This document shows, one piece after another, positions 25,724-35,347 of a stretch of DNA of 64,000 nucleotides (the stretch's first letter is position 1; each line of letters opens with the position of its first letter). Under the pieces are notes generated by a model. That model was not told the DNA's origin. It did no database searches and saw only the letters and a list, made by a program, of their open reading frames with translations. Source of the stretch: Oceanobacillus_B kapialis (GTDB lineage: Bacteria; Bacillota; Bacilli; Bacillales; Amphibacillaceae); NCBI RefSeq assembly GCF_042685265.1, contig NZ_JBHUMX010000044.1. One strand, 5' to 3'. The translations under genes and the position numbers were made by a program.

Positions 25724-27217
25724 TTAGCGGACACCTTTCATGAATCGCTGAATCATTGGAGACATGGATAATAAAATAATACCCAATAGAATGGCAATAC
25801 CACCGATAACCCCGAAATAGACAACCTCTGTCTCTGGTTTGTATAGCTTCACAATTTGCGCATTTATTGCCTGAGCAGACGCATTGGATAGGAACCAAAG
25901 ACTCATCGTCTGTGCAGAGAATGCTTGTGGGGCCAGTTTTGTTGTAGCTGATAAACCAACCGGTGATAGACATAATTCCCCGATAACAACAAGCAAGAAG
26001 CTAAGAACAAGCCAGATTGGACTTACTAATGTTTCTGTCCCATTCATCGTTGCCGGAATGATCATAATTAGGAAAGAAAGACCAGCAAACACTAACCCAA
26101 ATGAAAATTTCTTCGTTGTTGTTGGCTGACGTTCTCCCATTTTCACCCACATATTTGCAAAGATTGGAGCAAGTATAACAATGAACAGCGGATTCAATGA
26201 CTGGAACCAAGATGATTGCAGCTCTAATCCAAACAGACTAAGCTCTGTGCGTTTATCCGCATATTCTGCAAGGATAATAGAACCCTGTTCTTGAATAGCC
26301 CAAAACATAATTGCAGCAATAAACAATGGAATGTATGCAAGAATTCTTGATTTTTCATCCGCATTTGTTTTTGGACTACGGTACATCACAATGAAATAAG
26401 CTGTTGGTATCAAGATACCTAATATACTAACAAGATAAGTAAAACGGTTAATCGTTAAAATACCTGTTGGAATTGTGATGAATGCCAATATAGCTATAAT
26501 GACAGCACCTATAGCAAAACGTGAATATACCTTTTTCTTTTCATCGACCCCAAGTGGGTTAGGGACATAAGTTCCTGCAAGGCCAAGATTCTTCTTACGT
26601 GTGGCCATATAGACAATTAAACCTGCTAACATTCCGACTGCTGCTATTCCGAACCCAAGGTGATAGTTGTATTCTTGACCAACTGTTCCGACAATTAAAG
26701 GTGCGAGCAATCCACCCATGTTTATTCCCATGTAGAAAATACTGAATCCAGAGTCACGACGAACATCTTGCGGGCTGTACATGTCTCCCACAATATTCGA
26801 AACATTTGGCTTTAATAGTCCTGTACCGATAATGATTAAGAACATAGAAACAAATAATGCTGTCGTACCTGACGGAAGTGCAAGTACAATATGTCCTGCC
26901 ATAATAAGTACTCCACCATAAAAAACTGTCCGTTGTGTACCGAGTAATCGATCGGCAATCCAACCACCAATTATTCCGGACATGTATACAAGTGACCCGT
27001 AGATGGCCATAATAGACTTCGCAGTTCCATCATCAATACCTAAACCACCATCCGCAATTTCGGTATACATATAGAATAGTAGGAGTGCACGCATTCCATA
27101 ATAAGAGAAACGTTCCCAGAATTCTGTGAAAAATAATGTAAATAAACCTTTAGGTTGTCCAAAAAATCCCTTTTGAGGAACACTTTGAACAATTTGTTCC
27201 TTACTAAGTTTTTTCAT
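25724..27217 (-). CDS. dtpT: Proton-dependent di/tripeptide transporter (POT family)
   Basis: A 497-residue POT-family carrier. The N-terminal signature ends in TEFWERFSYYGMRALLLFY (the ExxER-type proton-coupling motif), and the second signature FSIFYMGINMGGLLAPL is also present, with 12-14 helices. It imports small peptides with protons and resembles DtpT of lactococci and bacilli. It is monocistronic. Peptides could be trimmed by the M42 enzyme and prolyl oligopeptidase encoded nearby, though no co-regulation is visible. Confidence 0.92.
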   Translation of the reverse strand: MKKLSKEQIVQSVPQKGFFGQPKGLFTLFFTEFWERFSYYGMRALLLFYMYTEIADGGLGIDDGTAKSIMAIYGSLVYMSGIIGGWIADRLLGTQRTVFYGGVLIMAGHIVLALPSGTTALFVSMFLIIIGTGLLKPNVSNIVGDMYSPQDVRRDSGFSIFYMGINMGGLLAPLIVGTVGQEYNYHLGFGIAAVGMLAGLIVYMATRKKNLGLAGTYVPNPLGVDEKKKVYSRFAIGAVIIAILAFITIPTGILTINRFTYLVSILGILIPTAYFIVMYRSPKTNADEKSRILAYIPLFIAAIMFWAIQEQGSIILAEYADKRTELSLFGLELQSSWFQSLNPLFIVILAPIFANMWVKMGERQPTTTKKFSFGLVFAGLSFLIMIIPATMNGTETLVSPIWLVLSFLLVVIGELCLSPVGLSATTKLAPQAFSAQTMSLWFLSNASAQAINAQIVKLYKPETEVVYFGVIGGIAILLGIILLSMSPMIQRFMKGVR

Positions 27218-27318
27218 GATGTAAATACTCCTCTATTTTAGAATAAACTGATAATTTCCGTTAAGGACAAAATACATCATACTCCTATAGAGGTAATACG
27301 TCAAACGTCAAAAAATAC

Positions 27319-27358
27319 CAAAAATAGAGACCCACATTTTCAGGGGCCTCTATTTTAT
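27319..27358 (-). terminator. Terminator of the wall-anchored nuclease gene
   Basis: On the minus strand AAATAGAGGCCC pairs with GGGTCTCTATTT and is followed by a short T run. Confidence 0.75.
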
Positions 27359-27376
27359 AGCTTTATTACATTCCTT

Positions 27377-30300
27377 CTAGCTTTCTTTTAGCATATTTCT
27401 TTTTCTAATGTAAACAACTAGACCTGTTCCAGCGCCTACTAATAGGAGCACAAGACCTACAATAAGGTAATTGTACATCTCTGTTGCAGTTTTTGGAAGT
27501 AGGCTTCCACCTTTGTCATTATTATCTCCAGGTGTGTTCTTTCCAGAGTCGTTACCTGGATTAGTTGCCCCATCATTCCCTTGATCATCGTTCTGGTCAT
27601 CATTTGAATCGTTGTTGGAGTCGTCTCCAGGTGTCTGTGGATCTTCGTTTGGATCTTCTTCTGGCTGTGGATCCTCATTTGGATCTTCTTCACCTGGTTG
27701 ATCAGTAGCAACGGCGATTCTTCCTTCAGCTTCATATTCGAAAGGGTTCTCCTCTGTACTCTCTAAGCTACGAACAAAATCCACTGTAGCATCCAGATCT
27801 GTAGGACCCATTTCCGGGCTCTCCCCCAACTCACTAATCGGGCGATATTTATCACCCATTGATGTTCCCATGTAGTTGTTTACTGTAAGCGTGAAAGTCT
27901 CATCAGGATCAATTGCTGTACCATCAGGATACGTTACATCTACCACAGTATTTGTTTCCGGATCCCATGTGTAATGGAAACCACTAATGCTATAGTCTGG
28001 CCCGTATTCTGGAGAAAGCTGTGCTTCGATAATTGGAGCCAAGTCAGCACCTTTAATTTCAAACATCATAAGCGTGTTACCAAATGGCTGAATGTTGTAA
28101 AGGTCTCCCCAAGTTACAGGTCCCGCTAGTAAATCATCACGGATTCCCCCACCATTCATCATGGCAAAATCACTACCCATTGCGTGGTTCATTCCATCTG
28201 CAATTAGGTTTCCTAAACCGTGATCGCCATCATTTGTATAATCTCCTGTAAGGTTTGTTGCATTATAGCCAATTACTTCTTCCATAATTGGTGCAATTTG
28301 CTCACTATAATGGTCTAAAATTCCTGCAACAGTTGGATCTGGAGTATAGTTATCTTGATTAACAAACACAATCTCTGCCTCTGAATTTACAATATCGCCT
28401 GTTTCACGGTCAATTTGCAAATCTACATCAGCAAATGCCTTACCGTACTCAGAAGCTTGAACGATTAACTTGTTATCTACTACAGCATCAACTACTTGGT
28501 GGTTATGCGCTGCAAAGATAACGTCAACTGCATCATTTATTTCTCTTGCCATGTCTGCTGCATCACCAGTAGCACTTTCTCCATCTTGATCAGCTGGCAT
28601 GTGTGATAATACGACAATTGCTTCAACACCTTGTGCTTGTAGCTCATCCACAGCATCATTTACTGCTGCAGCTTCATCTGTAAATTCAATGTCCTGGATT
28701 CCTGCTGGCATAACCATACCCGCAGAAGCTTGTGTATTTACACCGATGAAACCGATTTGCTCCCCATCTACTTCTTCAATATGGTAAGGGTCCAGTACTG
28801 TTTCTCCACTGTCCTTGTACACACAATTTGCACAAAGGTTCGGGAAGTTCATTCCATCATAACCTTCAGTTCCAAGCTCTTCAGGGTGCTCCCCGCCGTG
28901 TACCATACGAAGTAGTTCATCTGTACCTTCATCAAATTCATGATTCCCAACCGTTCCAACATCAAATCCTATTGCTTCCATGATTTCCACAGTTGGTTCG
29001 TCTTGAAGAAGGCCAGATACTGGCGAACTCCCACCAATCATGTCGCCTGCATGTACCATTAGTGTATTGTCGTTGTCCTGCTCACGTTCTTTCATAGCAG
29101 AGGCAGTATAATCCATACGACCATACATATTAAATGTGCCATCTCCGTCTGGATCTAACTCATATTCTTGGTCAATTTTCCCGTGAAGATCGTTCATGCT
29201 TAACAATTGTACTAAAAGGTTGTCCTCACTAGGTACATCAGAATCTTCTTCTGCAGGAGTAAAGCCCGCAGCTTCAGCATCTTCTGCACTAGAATAGAAC
29301 ACGCGATGTTCTACAGGTACATCTGCCCAATTTTCAGGCTCTACATATTCATTTGTTTCTGTGTTACCCACATAACGGTGGAAATCTTCCTCTTCACCTT
29401 CATTAACATCCTTTGCACGGAACACAAAAGGAAGTTCAAGCAGTGGGTCTTCTGGATTCCAAATACCTAATCCAGCATCTTTCGCTTCTTTTACAGCATT
29501 CTGGTATGTCTGATACGCTTCTTCATCAAATGGTGGGATGAAGTAAGTAGAAGCATAGCCTTCTTCCACCATTTTAAGGTTTAGATTTGTACCGTCTTCT
29601 AAAATAACCTCTGCAAGCAAACGGCCATAATCATCTGTTGCTTCATCGCCAACTTTAATAGTTACTGCATCACCAGGCTGAATGAGTGATTGCATATATT
29701 CTGTTGCAGCCTCACCATGTCTTTTCTGGTTTTCATTAACTTCAGCACGTGACGGGTCATTATTTGTTGGTGCATAAGTTTCTGGTGTATCCATGTTTAA
29801 AAATCTTACTCTGTCTCCACCGAGTACAGTTTCATTAATCCGAATTGTATCTCCATCCGTGACATAATCTACTGTTGCTTCATACTCACCAGCTGCAGAT
29901 GGCGGTTCCGGCTGTTCTGCTGCTACTTTAATATCAGCTTGCTCTGTCGGGATAAGCTGGTAGCTATTGTATTCACTAACAATCGCTGTAACGTCATACC
30001 ACATACCCTCTTCAATTTGCGAAACATCTAATGCGTTCTCCATTACACGTAATGTAGTTGCATTAAAGTCTCCATCCATAAAGGAAATATTATATCCGCC
30101 ACCAGCTGGTGATGCTGGTACAGAAGAAACATAGCCATTTACTTGCACAAGCTCTCCTTCATACGCTTCTGCAGTAGAAGCATCTTGAAGTGTTGCAAGC
30201 GTAATGTCCTGAGCTTCTGGTAAGGGTTGTTCTTCCGCAAGAACTTCAATCGTTCCCGGAACTACTTCCTTTAATCCATTATATGTCTCTAATTCTCCAG

Positions 30301-31138
30301 TAACCTTGACTTCTGTTCCTTTTTCTAACTCTGGAAGGTCACCTTGCTCGTATTTAAATATGTTAATTCCGCCAGTTTCATCTTGGATGTATGTAGTAAA
30401 TTGACCGCTCCCGCTAATAGACTCGGAATCTACCGTGATCACACCTTGTACTTCTATGCTAGTTCCATCAGCTAACTCTCTAGCGTCGGCGATGGAAACT
30501 GCTTGTGGCGTTTCCGGATCTGTCGGAGGGTCTTCTGGATCTGTTGGAGGCTCTTCTGGGTTATCTCCGCCTCTAACGTGACTTCCTAATGAAGAGAAAG
30601 TGTCTTTATTATATTCTTCCCATTCCTCCACAATGTAAGTGGTAGATGGTGATGTAATTGCTTCATTTCGAACAAATGTTTTATCCTGAGCAAAATCTCC
30701 ATTATTCCCAATTTCCCCAAATACATCAACAGCTTCTCCATCCTTTAACAAAGCAACTGCATCATTACCATTGAAATTAATTAATGAAGAGTTGTAGAGA
30801 TCAGCAACAGCTTGAATTTCATTTCCAGCTTCTCCATGTGCTATTACATAGACTTCTCCATTCTCTAATGTCTCTTCTAAATCTAACGTTTGAGAAGCTT
30901 CTTGGGCACCATTGCTATACAATGCAAGCTGGTAGTTTGCTAGATCTACGTCCTCCCCAGTTCCATTGTAAAGTTCAATAGCTTTGTTGTAAGAACTCCC
31001 TTCAACGTACTCGGAAATAAGCAAACCGTCCGTAGTTGTCTCTGCTGCTGCTACGTTAATAACTGGAGCAAAATTTGTGAAAATCAACGTAAAGATCAGC
31101 AAAAACGAAAAAGACTTTTTCTTTAACAGATTTCGCAT
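27377..31138 (-). CDS. yhcR: Cell-wall-anchored nuclease/5'-nucleotidase, YhcR-like
   Basis: A 1253-residue secreted multidomain protein. In order it has a signal peptide (1-32), a lamin-tail domain (about 37-190), a Pro/Asp/Glu linker, two OB-folds (about 213-410), and a staphylococcal-nuclease domain (about 418-560; RVRFLNMDTPETYAP and DDYGRLLAEV carry the catalytic Arg/Glu/Arg). A calcineurin-like 5'-nucleotidase follows (about 640-1150; SMNDLHGKID, AGDMIGG, GNHEFDEG, MNGGGIRDDL). An Asp/Asn/Glu-rich spacer, the sorting motif LPKTA (1214-1218), a membrane helix and a basic tail end the protein. The layout matches B. subtilis YhcR, which degrades external nucleic acid to nucleosides. No sortase gene is in the window. 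Confidence 0.9.
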   Translation of the reverse strand: MRNLLKKKSFSFLLIFTLIFTNFAPVINVAAAETTTDGLLISEYVEGSSYNKAIELYNGTGEDVDLANYQLALYSNGAQEASQTLDLEETLENGEVYVIAHGEAGNEIQAVADLYNSSLINFNGNDAVALLKDGEAVDVFGEIGNNGDFAQDKTFVRNEAITSPSTTYIVEEWEEYNKDTFSSLGSHVRGGDNPEEPPTDPEDPPTDPETPQAVSIADARELADGTSIEVQGVITVDSESISGSGQFTTYIQDETGGINIFKYEQGDLPELEKGTEVKVTGELETYNGLKEVVPGTIEVLAEEQPLPEAQDITLATLQDASTAEAYEGELVQVNGYVSSVPASPAGGGYNISFMDGDFNATTLRVMENALDVSQIEEGMWYDVTAIVSEYNSYQLIPTEQADIKVAAEQPEPPSAAGEYEATVDYVTDGDTIRINETVLGGDRVRFLNMDTPETYAPTNNDPSRAEVNENQKRHGEAATEYMQSLIQPGDAVTIKVGDEATDDYGRLLAEVILEDGTNLNLKMVEEGYASTYFIPPFDEEAYQTYQNAVKEAKDAGLGIWNPEDPLLELPFVFRAKDVNEGEEEDFHRYVGNTETNEYVEPENWADVPVEHRVFYSSAEDAEAAGFTPAEEDSDVPSEDNLLVQLLSMNDLHGKIDQEYELDPDGDGTFNMYGRMDYTASAMKEREQDNDNTLMVHAGDMIGGSSPVSGLLQDEPTVEIMEAIGFDVGTVGNHEFDEGTDELLRMVHGGEHPEELGTEGYDGMNFPNLCANCVYKDSGETVLDPYHIEEVDGEQIGFIGVNTQASAGMVMPAGIQDIEFTDEAAAVNDAVDELQAQGVEAIVVLSHMPADQDGESATGDAADMAREINDAVDVIFAAHNHQVVDAVVDNKLIVQASEYGKAFADVDLQIDRETGDIVNSEAEIVFVNQDNYTPDPTVAGILDHYSEQIAPIMEEVIGYNATNLTGDYTNDGDHGLGNLIADGMNHAMGSDFAMMNGGGIRDDLLAGPVTWGDLYNIQPFGNTLMMFEIKGADLAPIIEAQLSPEYGPDYSISGFHYTWDPETNTVVDVTYPDGTAIDPDETFTLTVNNYMGTSMGDKYRPISELGESPEMGPTDLDATVDFVRSLESTEENPFEYEAEGRIAVATDQPGEEDPNEDPQPEEDPNEDPQTPGDDSNNDSNDDQNDDQGNDGATNPGNDSGKNTPGDNNDKGGSLLPKTATEMYNYLIVGLVLLLVGAGTGLVVYIRKRNMLKES

Positions 31139-31324
31139 GAATACCCTCCATTAAAATAAGTATTATGCCATAAACTGACACATTTTTAATATGGCACAAC
31201 ACTCTACTAGAATCTATCTTATTTTAGTTAAGTTTATGTAAATTCAGAACTTTTGAACCATATAAATGAAAAAACAGTACAAATGAACCACCATGCAATT
31301 AAACTGCACCTCTAGTTTTCCTAC

Positions 31325-31353
31325 TTGAAAAACGGGAGAAAAGCAAGTATAAT
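31325..31353 (+). promoter_or_regulatory. Promoter of tRNA-Ala
   Basis: TTGAAA (31325-31330) and TATAAT (31348-31353) are separated by 17 bases. The tRNA begins 12 bases later. Confidence 0.8.
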
Positions 31354-31365
31354 AATATCTTATCC

Positions 31366-31438
31366 GGGGCATTAGCTCAGCTGGGAGAGCGCTTCGCTGG
31401 CAGCGAAGAGGTCAGCGGTTCGAGCCCGCTATGCTCCA
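31366..31438 (+). tRNA. tRNA-Ala (anticodon GGC)
   Basis: A 73-base cloverleaf. The acceptor arms GGGGCAT/ATGCTCC pair with one G-T wobble. The D arm is TAGCTCAGCTGGGAGAGC, the anticodon arm CTTCG-CTGGCAG-CGAAG places GGC in the loop, the T arm contains GGTTCGAGCC, and the discriminator base is A. No CCA is encoded. It stands alone, with its own promoter and terminator, and no integrase or repeat of its 3' end is seen. Confidence 0.96.
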
Positions 31439-31447
31439 TTATTTTAG

Positions 31448-31480
31448 AAAGGTCAGCAGAAAATCTGTTGACCTTTTTTG
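31448..31480 (+). terminator. Terminator after tRNA-Ala
   Basis: AAAGGTCAGCAGA and TCTGTTGACCTTT form a stem with one mismatch, followed by T6. Confidence 0.87.
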
Positions 31481-31579
31481 TGCTATTAGACTCTCCTATT
31501 AAGAAGCGCATGAATTGATAGCAGGATTCCCCTTTTATTTGTCGAATCATTAAGGTAAGACAAAGAGGGGGCATCTCCA

Positions 31580-33598
31580 ATGAAGATAAAAAAAGATAAC
31601 ATTATTGAAGATTTTCACGGCACAAAGGTTAGCGATCCATATCGGTGGTTAGAAGATCCTGAATCGTCTGACTCGCTTGAGTGGAGCAAACAGATCGGAG
31701 AAGAATGCTCTAATTACTTTTCCACAGCAACCAACCGCTATGAAGACAAACAAAAGCTAGAGGCATTATTTCATTACACAAAGCATTTTGTACCAAAGAA
31801 GGTAAAGGATACCTTGTTCTATCAGCGCAGTGAAGGATTGCAAAACCAGGCTATTCTTTATAAATCGAAGGATGGTCAGGAATCCGTTGTAATGGATCCG
31901 AATCAATTAAGTGAGGATGGTACTATTGCGCTGACTAATTACGCCATCAGCTATTCGGGGAACTACATAAGCTACGCCACATCCACTCACGGAAGTGACT
32001 GGCAGGAACTCCATGTTATTAATGTTATAGAAGATAAAAAACTAGAGGATCATATTCAGCACGTGAAATTCACTAGCATAGCCTGGTTACCAGATGATTC
32101 TGGCTTCTATTACAGCCGCTTTCCTGAGCCTGGAACAGTAGCACCCGAGGATGAAAGTAATTTTAATAACGTTTATTTTCATAAGCTGGGAACAAGCCAA
32201 CAAGAAGACATTCTTGTTCATGAACAGCCAGAAGACAAAGAGTTAATGTTCTCTGCTTTTATTAGTGATGATGAGGAGTATATTGGTTTAGCTGTATTTG
32301 AAGGAACCGCTACAGAGAATCGAATCTACATAAAACCAATTAACTCGAAGTCTGCTTTTACTAAATTACTAGATCAGCAAGATGCAGAATACAACTATAT
32401 TACAAACGACGGAAGTTTATTTTATTTTCAAACAAACTTACACGCACCTATGGGAAGAGTTGTAGCAATTGATATAAATGCCCCACAGCAAGAAAACTGG
32501 CGTGAAATAATCCCAGAACAGCAAGGTGTTTTAGAGGAAATAGTGGCGCTGAATGAAACACTCATCACAGTAGTTATGCAGGACGCCCATCATCAGCTAC
32601 ATCTTTTTAAGAAAAGCGGAGAATATTTGCATGAGATTAAGCTGCCGATACTAGGCTCGTTAACCGATATTACGAGAAACAAAGAGGAGGATATCATTTA
32701 TTTTGGGCTTACTTCCTTCCTTGAACCTACCACGGTTTATTCCTATAAGATAGAGCATGATAAGTTAGGAACTTTCGCCCAGTCAACCTTGGCTGTAGAT
32801 ACGGACCCATATAAAACGGTTCAAGTTTTTTACCCGTCCAAAGACGGCACCAAAATACCAATGTTCCTCACCTATCATAAAGACCTTGAGTTGAACGGAC
32901 AAAATCCTGTCTTGTTATACGGATATGGTGGTTTTAATGTGAGCATGACCCCTTCCTTTAACCCTGCTATTCTTCGTTGGCTGGACAAAGGCGGTATTTA
33001 TGCTGTCGCCAATCTTCGCGGCGGGACAGAATATGGGGAAGCATGGCATAGAGCAGGAATGCTGGAAAATAAACAAAATGTATTTGATGATTTTATCTCT
33101 GCTGGAGAATGGTTAATTGATAACAACTATACACGCAAAGATAAGCTTTCGATTATGGGTGGTTCGAATGGCGGTCTCCTTGTTGCAGCCTGTATGGTTC
33201 AACGCCCTGATCTTTTCGGTGCAGTGATTTGTCGTGTGCCCGTTATAGATATGCTTCGTTACCATATATTTACCATTGGGCGCTATTGGATCCCGGAGTA
33301 TGGGAGTGCGGATAATGCAGATCAGTTCCCGTTCCTTTACGCCTACTCACCACTTCATAATGTGAAAGATGGTGCGAAATATCCACCCGTATTAATTGCA
33401 ACAGCTGAAAGTGATGACAGAGTAGTTCCAGCTCATGCCAAAAAGTTTGCTGCGACATTAAAGGAGAAAGCACATAAGGATTCGACTGTAATCCTGCGCT
33501 TAGAAACCAAAGCTGGACATGGACTAGGAAAACCGACCTCCAAAATCATTGAAGAATGGGTCGATTTCTATGCATTTTTAGATAAAGAGCTTAGGTAA
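31580..33598 (+). CDS. Prolyl oligopeptidase (S9A)
   Basis: A 672-residue cytosolic serine peptidase of family S9A that cleaves short peptides after proline. It has the N-terminal FHGTKVSDPYRWLEDPES signature, a seven-bladed propeller region (about 70-400) and an alpha/beta-hydrolase domain. The Ser elbow is GGSNGG (Ser about 529), an Asp is in ESDDRVVPAHA (about 612) and a His in AGHGLGKP (about 647). There is no signal peptide. AGAGGGGGCATC precedes the ATG. It is monocistronic and converges on the ABC exporter genes through a shared terminator. Confidence 0.92.
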   Translation: MKIKKDNIIEDFHGTKVSDPYRWLEDPESSDSLEWSKQIGEECSNYFSTATNRYEDKQKLEALFHYTKHFVPKKVKDTLFYQRSEGLQNQAILYKSKDGQESVVMDPNQLSEDGTIALTNYAISYSGNYISYATSTHGSDWQELHVINVIEDKKLEDHIQHVKFTSIAWLPDDSGFYYSRFPEPGTVAPEDESNFNNVYFHKLGTSQQEDILVHEQPEDKELMFSAFISDDEEYIGLAVFEGTATENRIYIKPINSKSAFTKLLDQQDAEYNYITNDGSLFYFQTNLHAPMGRVVAIDINAPQQENWREIIPEQQGVLEEIVALNETLITVVMQDAHHQLHLFKKSGEYLHEIKLPILGSLTDITRNKEEDIIYFGLTSFLEPTTVYSYKIEHDKLGTFAQSTLAVDTDPYKTVQVFYPSKDGTKIPMFLTYHKDLELNGQNPVLLYGYGGFNVSMTPSFNPAILRWLDKGGIYAVANLRGGTEYGEAWHRAGMLENKQNVFDDFISAGEWLIDNNYTRKDKLSIMGGSNGGLLVAACMVQRPDLFGAVICRVPVIDMLRYHIFTIGRYWIPEYGSADNADQFPFLYAYSPLHNVKDGAKYPPVLIATAESDDRVVPAHAKKFAATLKEKAHKDSTVILRLETKAGHGLGKPTSKIIEEWVDFYAFLDKELR

Positions 33599-33608
33599 AG
33601 ACAACGCA

Positions 33609-33645
33609 AAGGACCGAACATTCATTTAAGAATGTTCGGTCTTTC
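33609..33645. terminator. Bidirectional terminator
   Basis: GACCGAACATTC-atttaa-GAATGTTCGGTC with flanking A and T tracts lies between two convergent units. Confidence 0.88.
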
Positions 33646-33681
33646 TGTTATAGAAGCTATACATGCACAGATCATAAAACT

Positions 33682-34392
33682 CTAGGCATCCATTTCCTTC
33701 TTCTTATAAGTAAACGCAGTCAAGATGCTTGCCACTACAATCCAGGCAAGTATTACCGCAAAATAGCTCCACAAGTCTGCGAAACCCGCACCTGCTTCAA
33801 CGTCTTTTGCTAATTCAATTAGCTGTGTACTAGGCAAGTATTCAATAAAAGTAAGGGCCGGATATTCCTCAATAAAGCTAACGAACAACGATGCAAAGGA
33901 AAACAAAAACATGACAGGCAATGATAATACGGACGCTTCCACTACTGACTTGGTCAATAGCCCCATCAATGTCCCGACAGCAATGTAAAAGAGGCAAGAA
34001 AGTAAAATTGCTGCTCCTACTAAAACGTAATTGGCTGGCTCATATCCAGTTAAATAAGCACAGAGCACTATTGTTACAACCGTTAAAACCAAGGTAACGG
34101 TGCTTTTTCCACCAAGTATTTCTGGTAAAGTCGCGGGTGATAACATCAAACCACGTAGCGTGTTTTTTTCCTTTTCTTCGGCTATGATCGCACTTTGCAC
34201 AAACACTCCTACTGCTGCAAAAGCTAGGTTAATAATTAAATAGTGCATATCAATCGTTACGTCGTCCATTCTCCCGTAAAAGATTGCCAGAACCAGTGGC
34301 ATAAGCATCGTTGATGTAATCATCATATTTTTTGATAAATCTTTCATATCTTTTTGAATAATGGCATAAAATCGCTTCAATGAAAATGTCAT
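33682..34392 (-). CDS. ABC-2-type exporter permease
   Basis: A 236-residue permease with six helices. A cytoplasmic loop (EEKEKNTLRGLMLSPATLPE) between helices is typical of ABC-2 drug exporters. Its start overlaps the ATPase stop by 4 bases, so the two are coupled. With the ATPase it forms an exporter of unknown substrate. The adjacent LytTR fusion regulator suggests induced expression. Confidence 0.85.
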   Translation of the reverse strand: MTFSLKRFYAIIQKDMKDLSKNMMITSTMLMPLVLAIFYGRMDDVTIDMHYLIINLAFAAVGVFVQSAIIAEEKEKNTLRGLMLSPATLPEILGGKSTVTLVLTVVTIVLCAYLTGYEPANYVLVGAAILLSCLFYIAVGTLMGLLTKSVVEASVLSLPVMFLFSFASLFVSFIEEYPALTFIEYLPSTQLIELAKDVEAGAGFADLWSYFAVILAWIVVASILTAFTYKKKEMDA

Positions 34393-35237
34393 ACTAATTC
34401 CCTCCCTGTTACTTCTACAAAAATATCTCCTAATGTTGGTTCATTTGAATGTATGGACACAACTTCTCCAGACGCCATTCGCTCATAGATTTCTTTTGCC
34501 CCTTCTGGACCACCAGGCAAGCTGATCGTGCTACCATCCTTTAATTCCAGTGAAACAGTATTTTCTGCAAACTGTCTGCGCAAAGCCTTTGGTTTATCGA
34601 GAAGCTGAATTTTCCCTTTATGAAGGAAGGCAACGCGGTCACAAAGACTTTCTGCCTCACTCATGTCATGGGTCGTTAGGAATATTGTCGTTCCTTTACG
34701 GTTCAACTCACGCAGACCCTGGTGAATGTGCTTCGAGTTTGCAGGATCGAGCGCAGAGGTTGGTTCATCTAAAAATAACAGATCTGGCTCATGCAAAAGG
34801 GCCCTAGCCAAGGTAACACGCTGGATCATCCCTTTTGATAATTTGGCCACATTCTTTTTTCTTTCACCTGACAAGCTGACCATTTCCAATACTTCTGAGA
34901 TGCGTATTGTCGGTACATCATAAAGCTGGCAATAGAGTTTTAAATTTTCTTCAATGGTAAGTCGCTGATACAGTCCACTGTTATCTGTGATTACCCCAAA
35001 CCTTCTGCGATGTTCAGGTTTTTTCAAGGAAGCTGCTGGCCTTCCAAAAACAGAAGCTACCCCTGAAGTGTGGGTAAGTTGTCCTGTTAGAATTTTTATT
35101 GTAGTCGTTTTCCCTGATCCACTTGGTCCAAGAAAACCAAACGTTTCTCCTTTTTGTACAGAAAAATTTACGTCCTCCAGTGCTGTTTGATTTCCAAAAA
35201 TCTTGGCGAGTGACTTCACTTGTATAATGTTTTCCAT
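34389..35237 (-). CDS. ABC exporter ATP-binding protein
   Basis: A 282-residue ABC ATPase. Walker A is GFLGPSGSGKTTTIKIL, the signature is LSKGMIQRVTLARALL, Walker B is LLFLDEPTSALDP and the H-loop is FLTTHDMSEAE. A C-terminal extension of about 75 residues is typical of drug-export ATPases. Two direct 10-mers spaced 21 bases apart lie 80-110 bases upstream of its start and are candidate LytTR sites. It is the partner of the permease at 33682-34392. Confidence 0.88.
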   Translation of the reverse strand: MENIIQVKSLAKIFGNQTALEDVNFSVQKGETFGFLGPSGSGKTTTIKILTGQLTHTSGVASVFGRPAASLKKPEHRRRFGVITDNSGLYQRLTIEENLKLYCQLYDVPTIRISEVLEMVSLSGERKKNVAKLSKGMIQRVTLARALLHEPDLLFLDEPTSALDPANSKHIHQGLRELNRKGTTIFLTTHDMSEAESLCDRVAFLHKGKIQLLDKPKALRRQFAENTVSLELKDGSTISLPGGPEGAKEIYERMASGEVVSIHSNEPTLGDIFVEVTGRELV

Positions 35238-35316
35238 TCGTTTTCCTCCCAGTTGTTGTTGTTTTGCTATATCTCAACTATAGAAGGAAAATCGCGTTAA
35301 ATCAGCACTTTTTCCG

Positions 35317-35347
35317 TGAATGGAGCAAATAAGGGGATGAATGGAGC
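35317..35347. promoter_or_regulatory. Direct repeat, candidate LytTR operator
   Basis: TGAATGGAGC occurs at 35317-35326 and again at 35338-35347, exactly 21 bases apart (two helical turns). LytTR regulators typically bind direct repeats at that phasing. The site lies between the LytTR gene and the exporter genes it probably controls. Confidence 0.55.

Noticed and set aside
31366..31438. tRNA-Ala as an integration site
   Set aside because: No integrase, no repeated 3' end and no foreign-looking block follows it.
31377..31580. Minus-strand open frame of 67 residues across tRNA-Ala
   Set aside because: It is the antisense of the tRNA (ending in a typical SGLEPLTSSLPAKRSPS string) and has no independent gene evidence.
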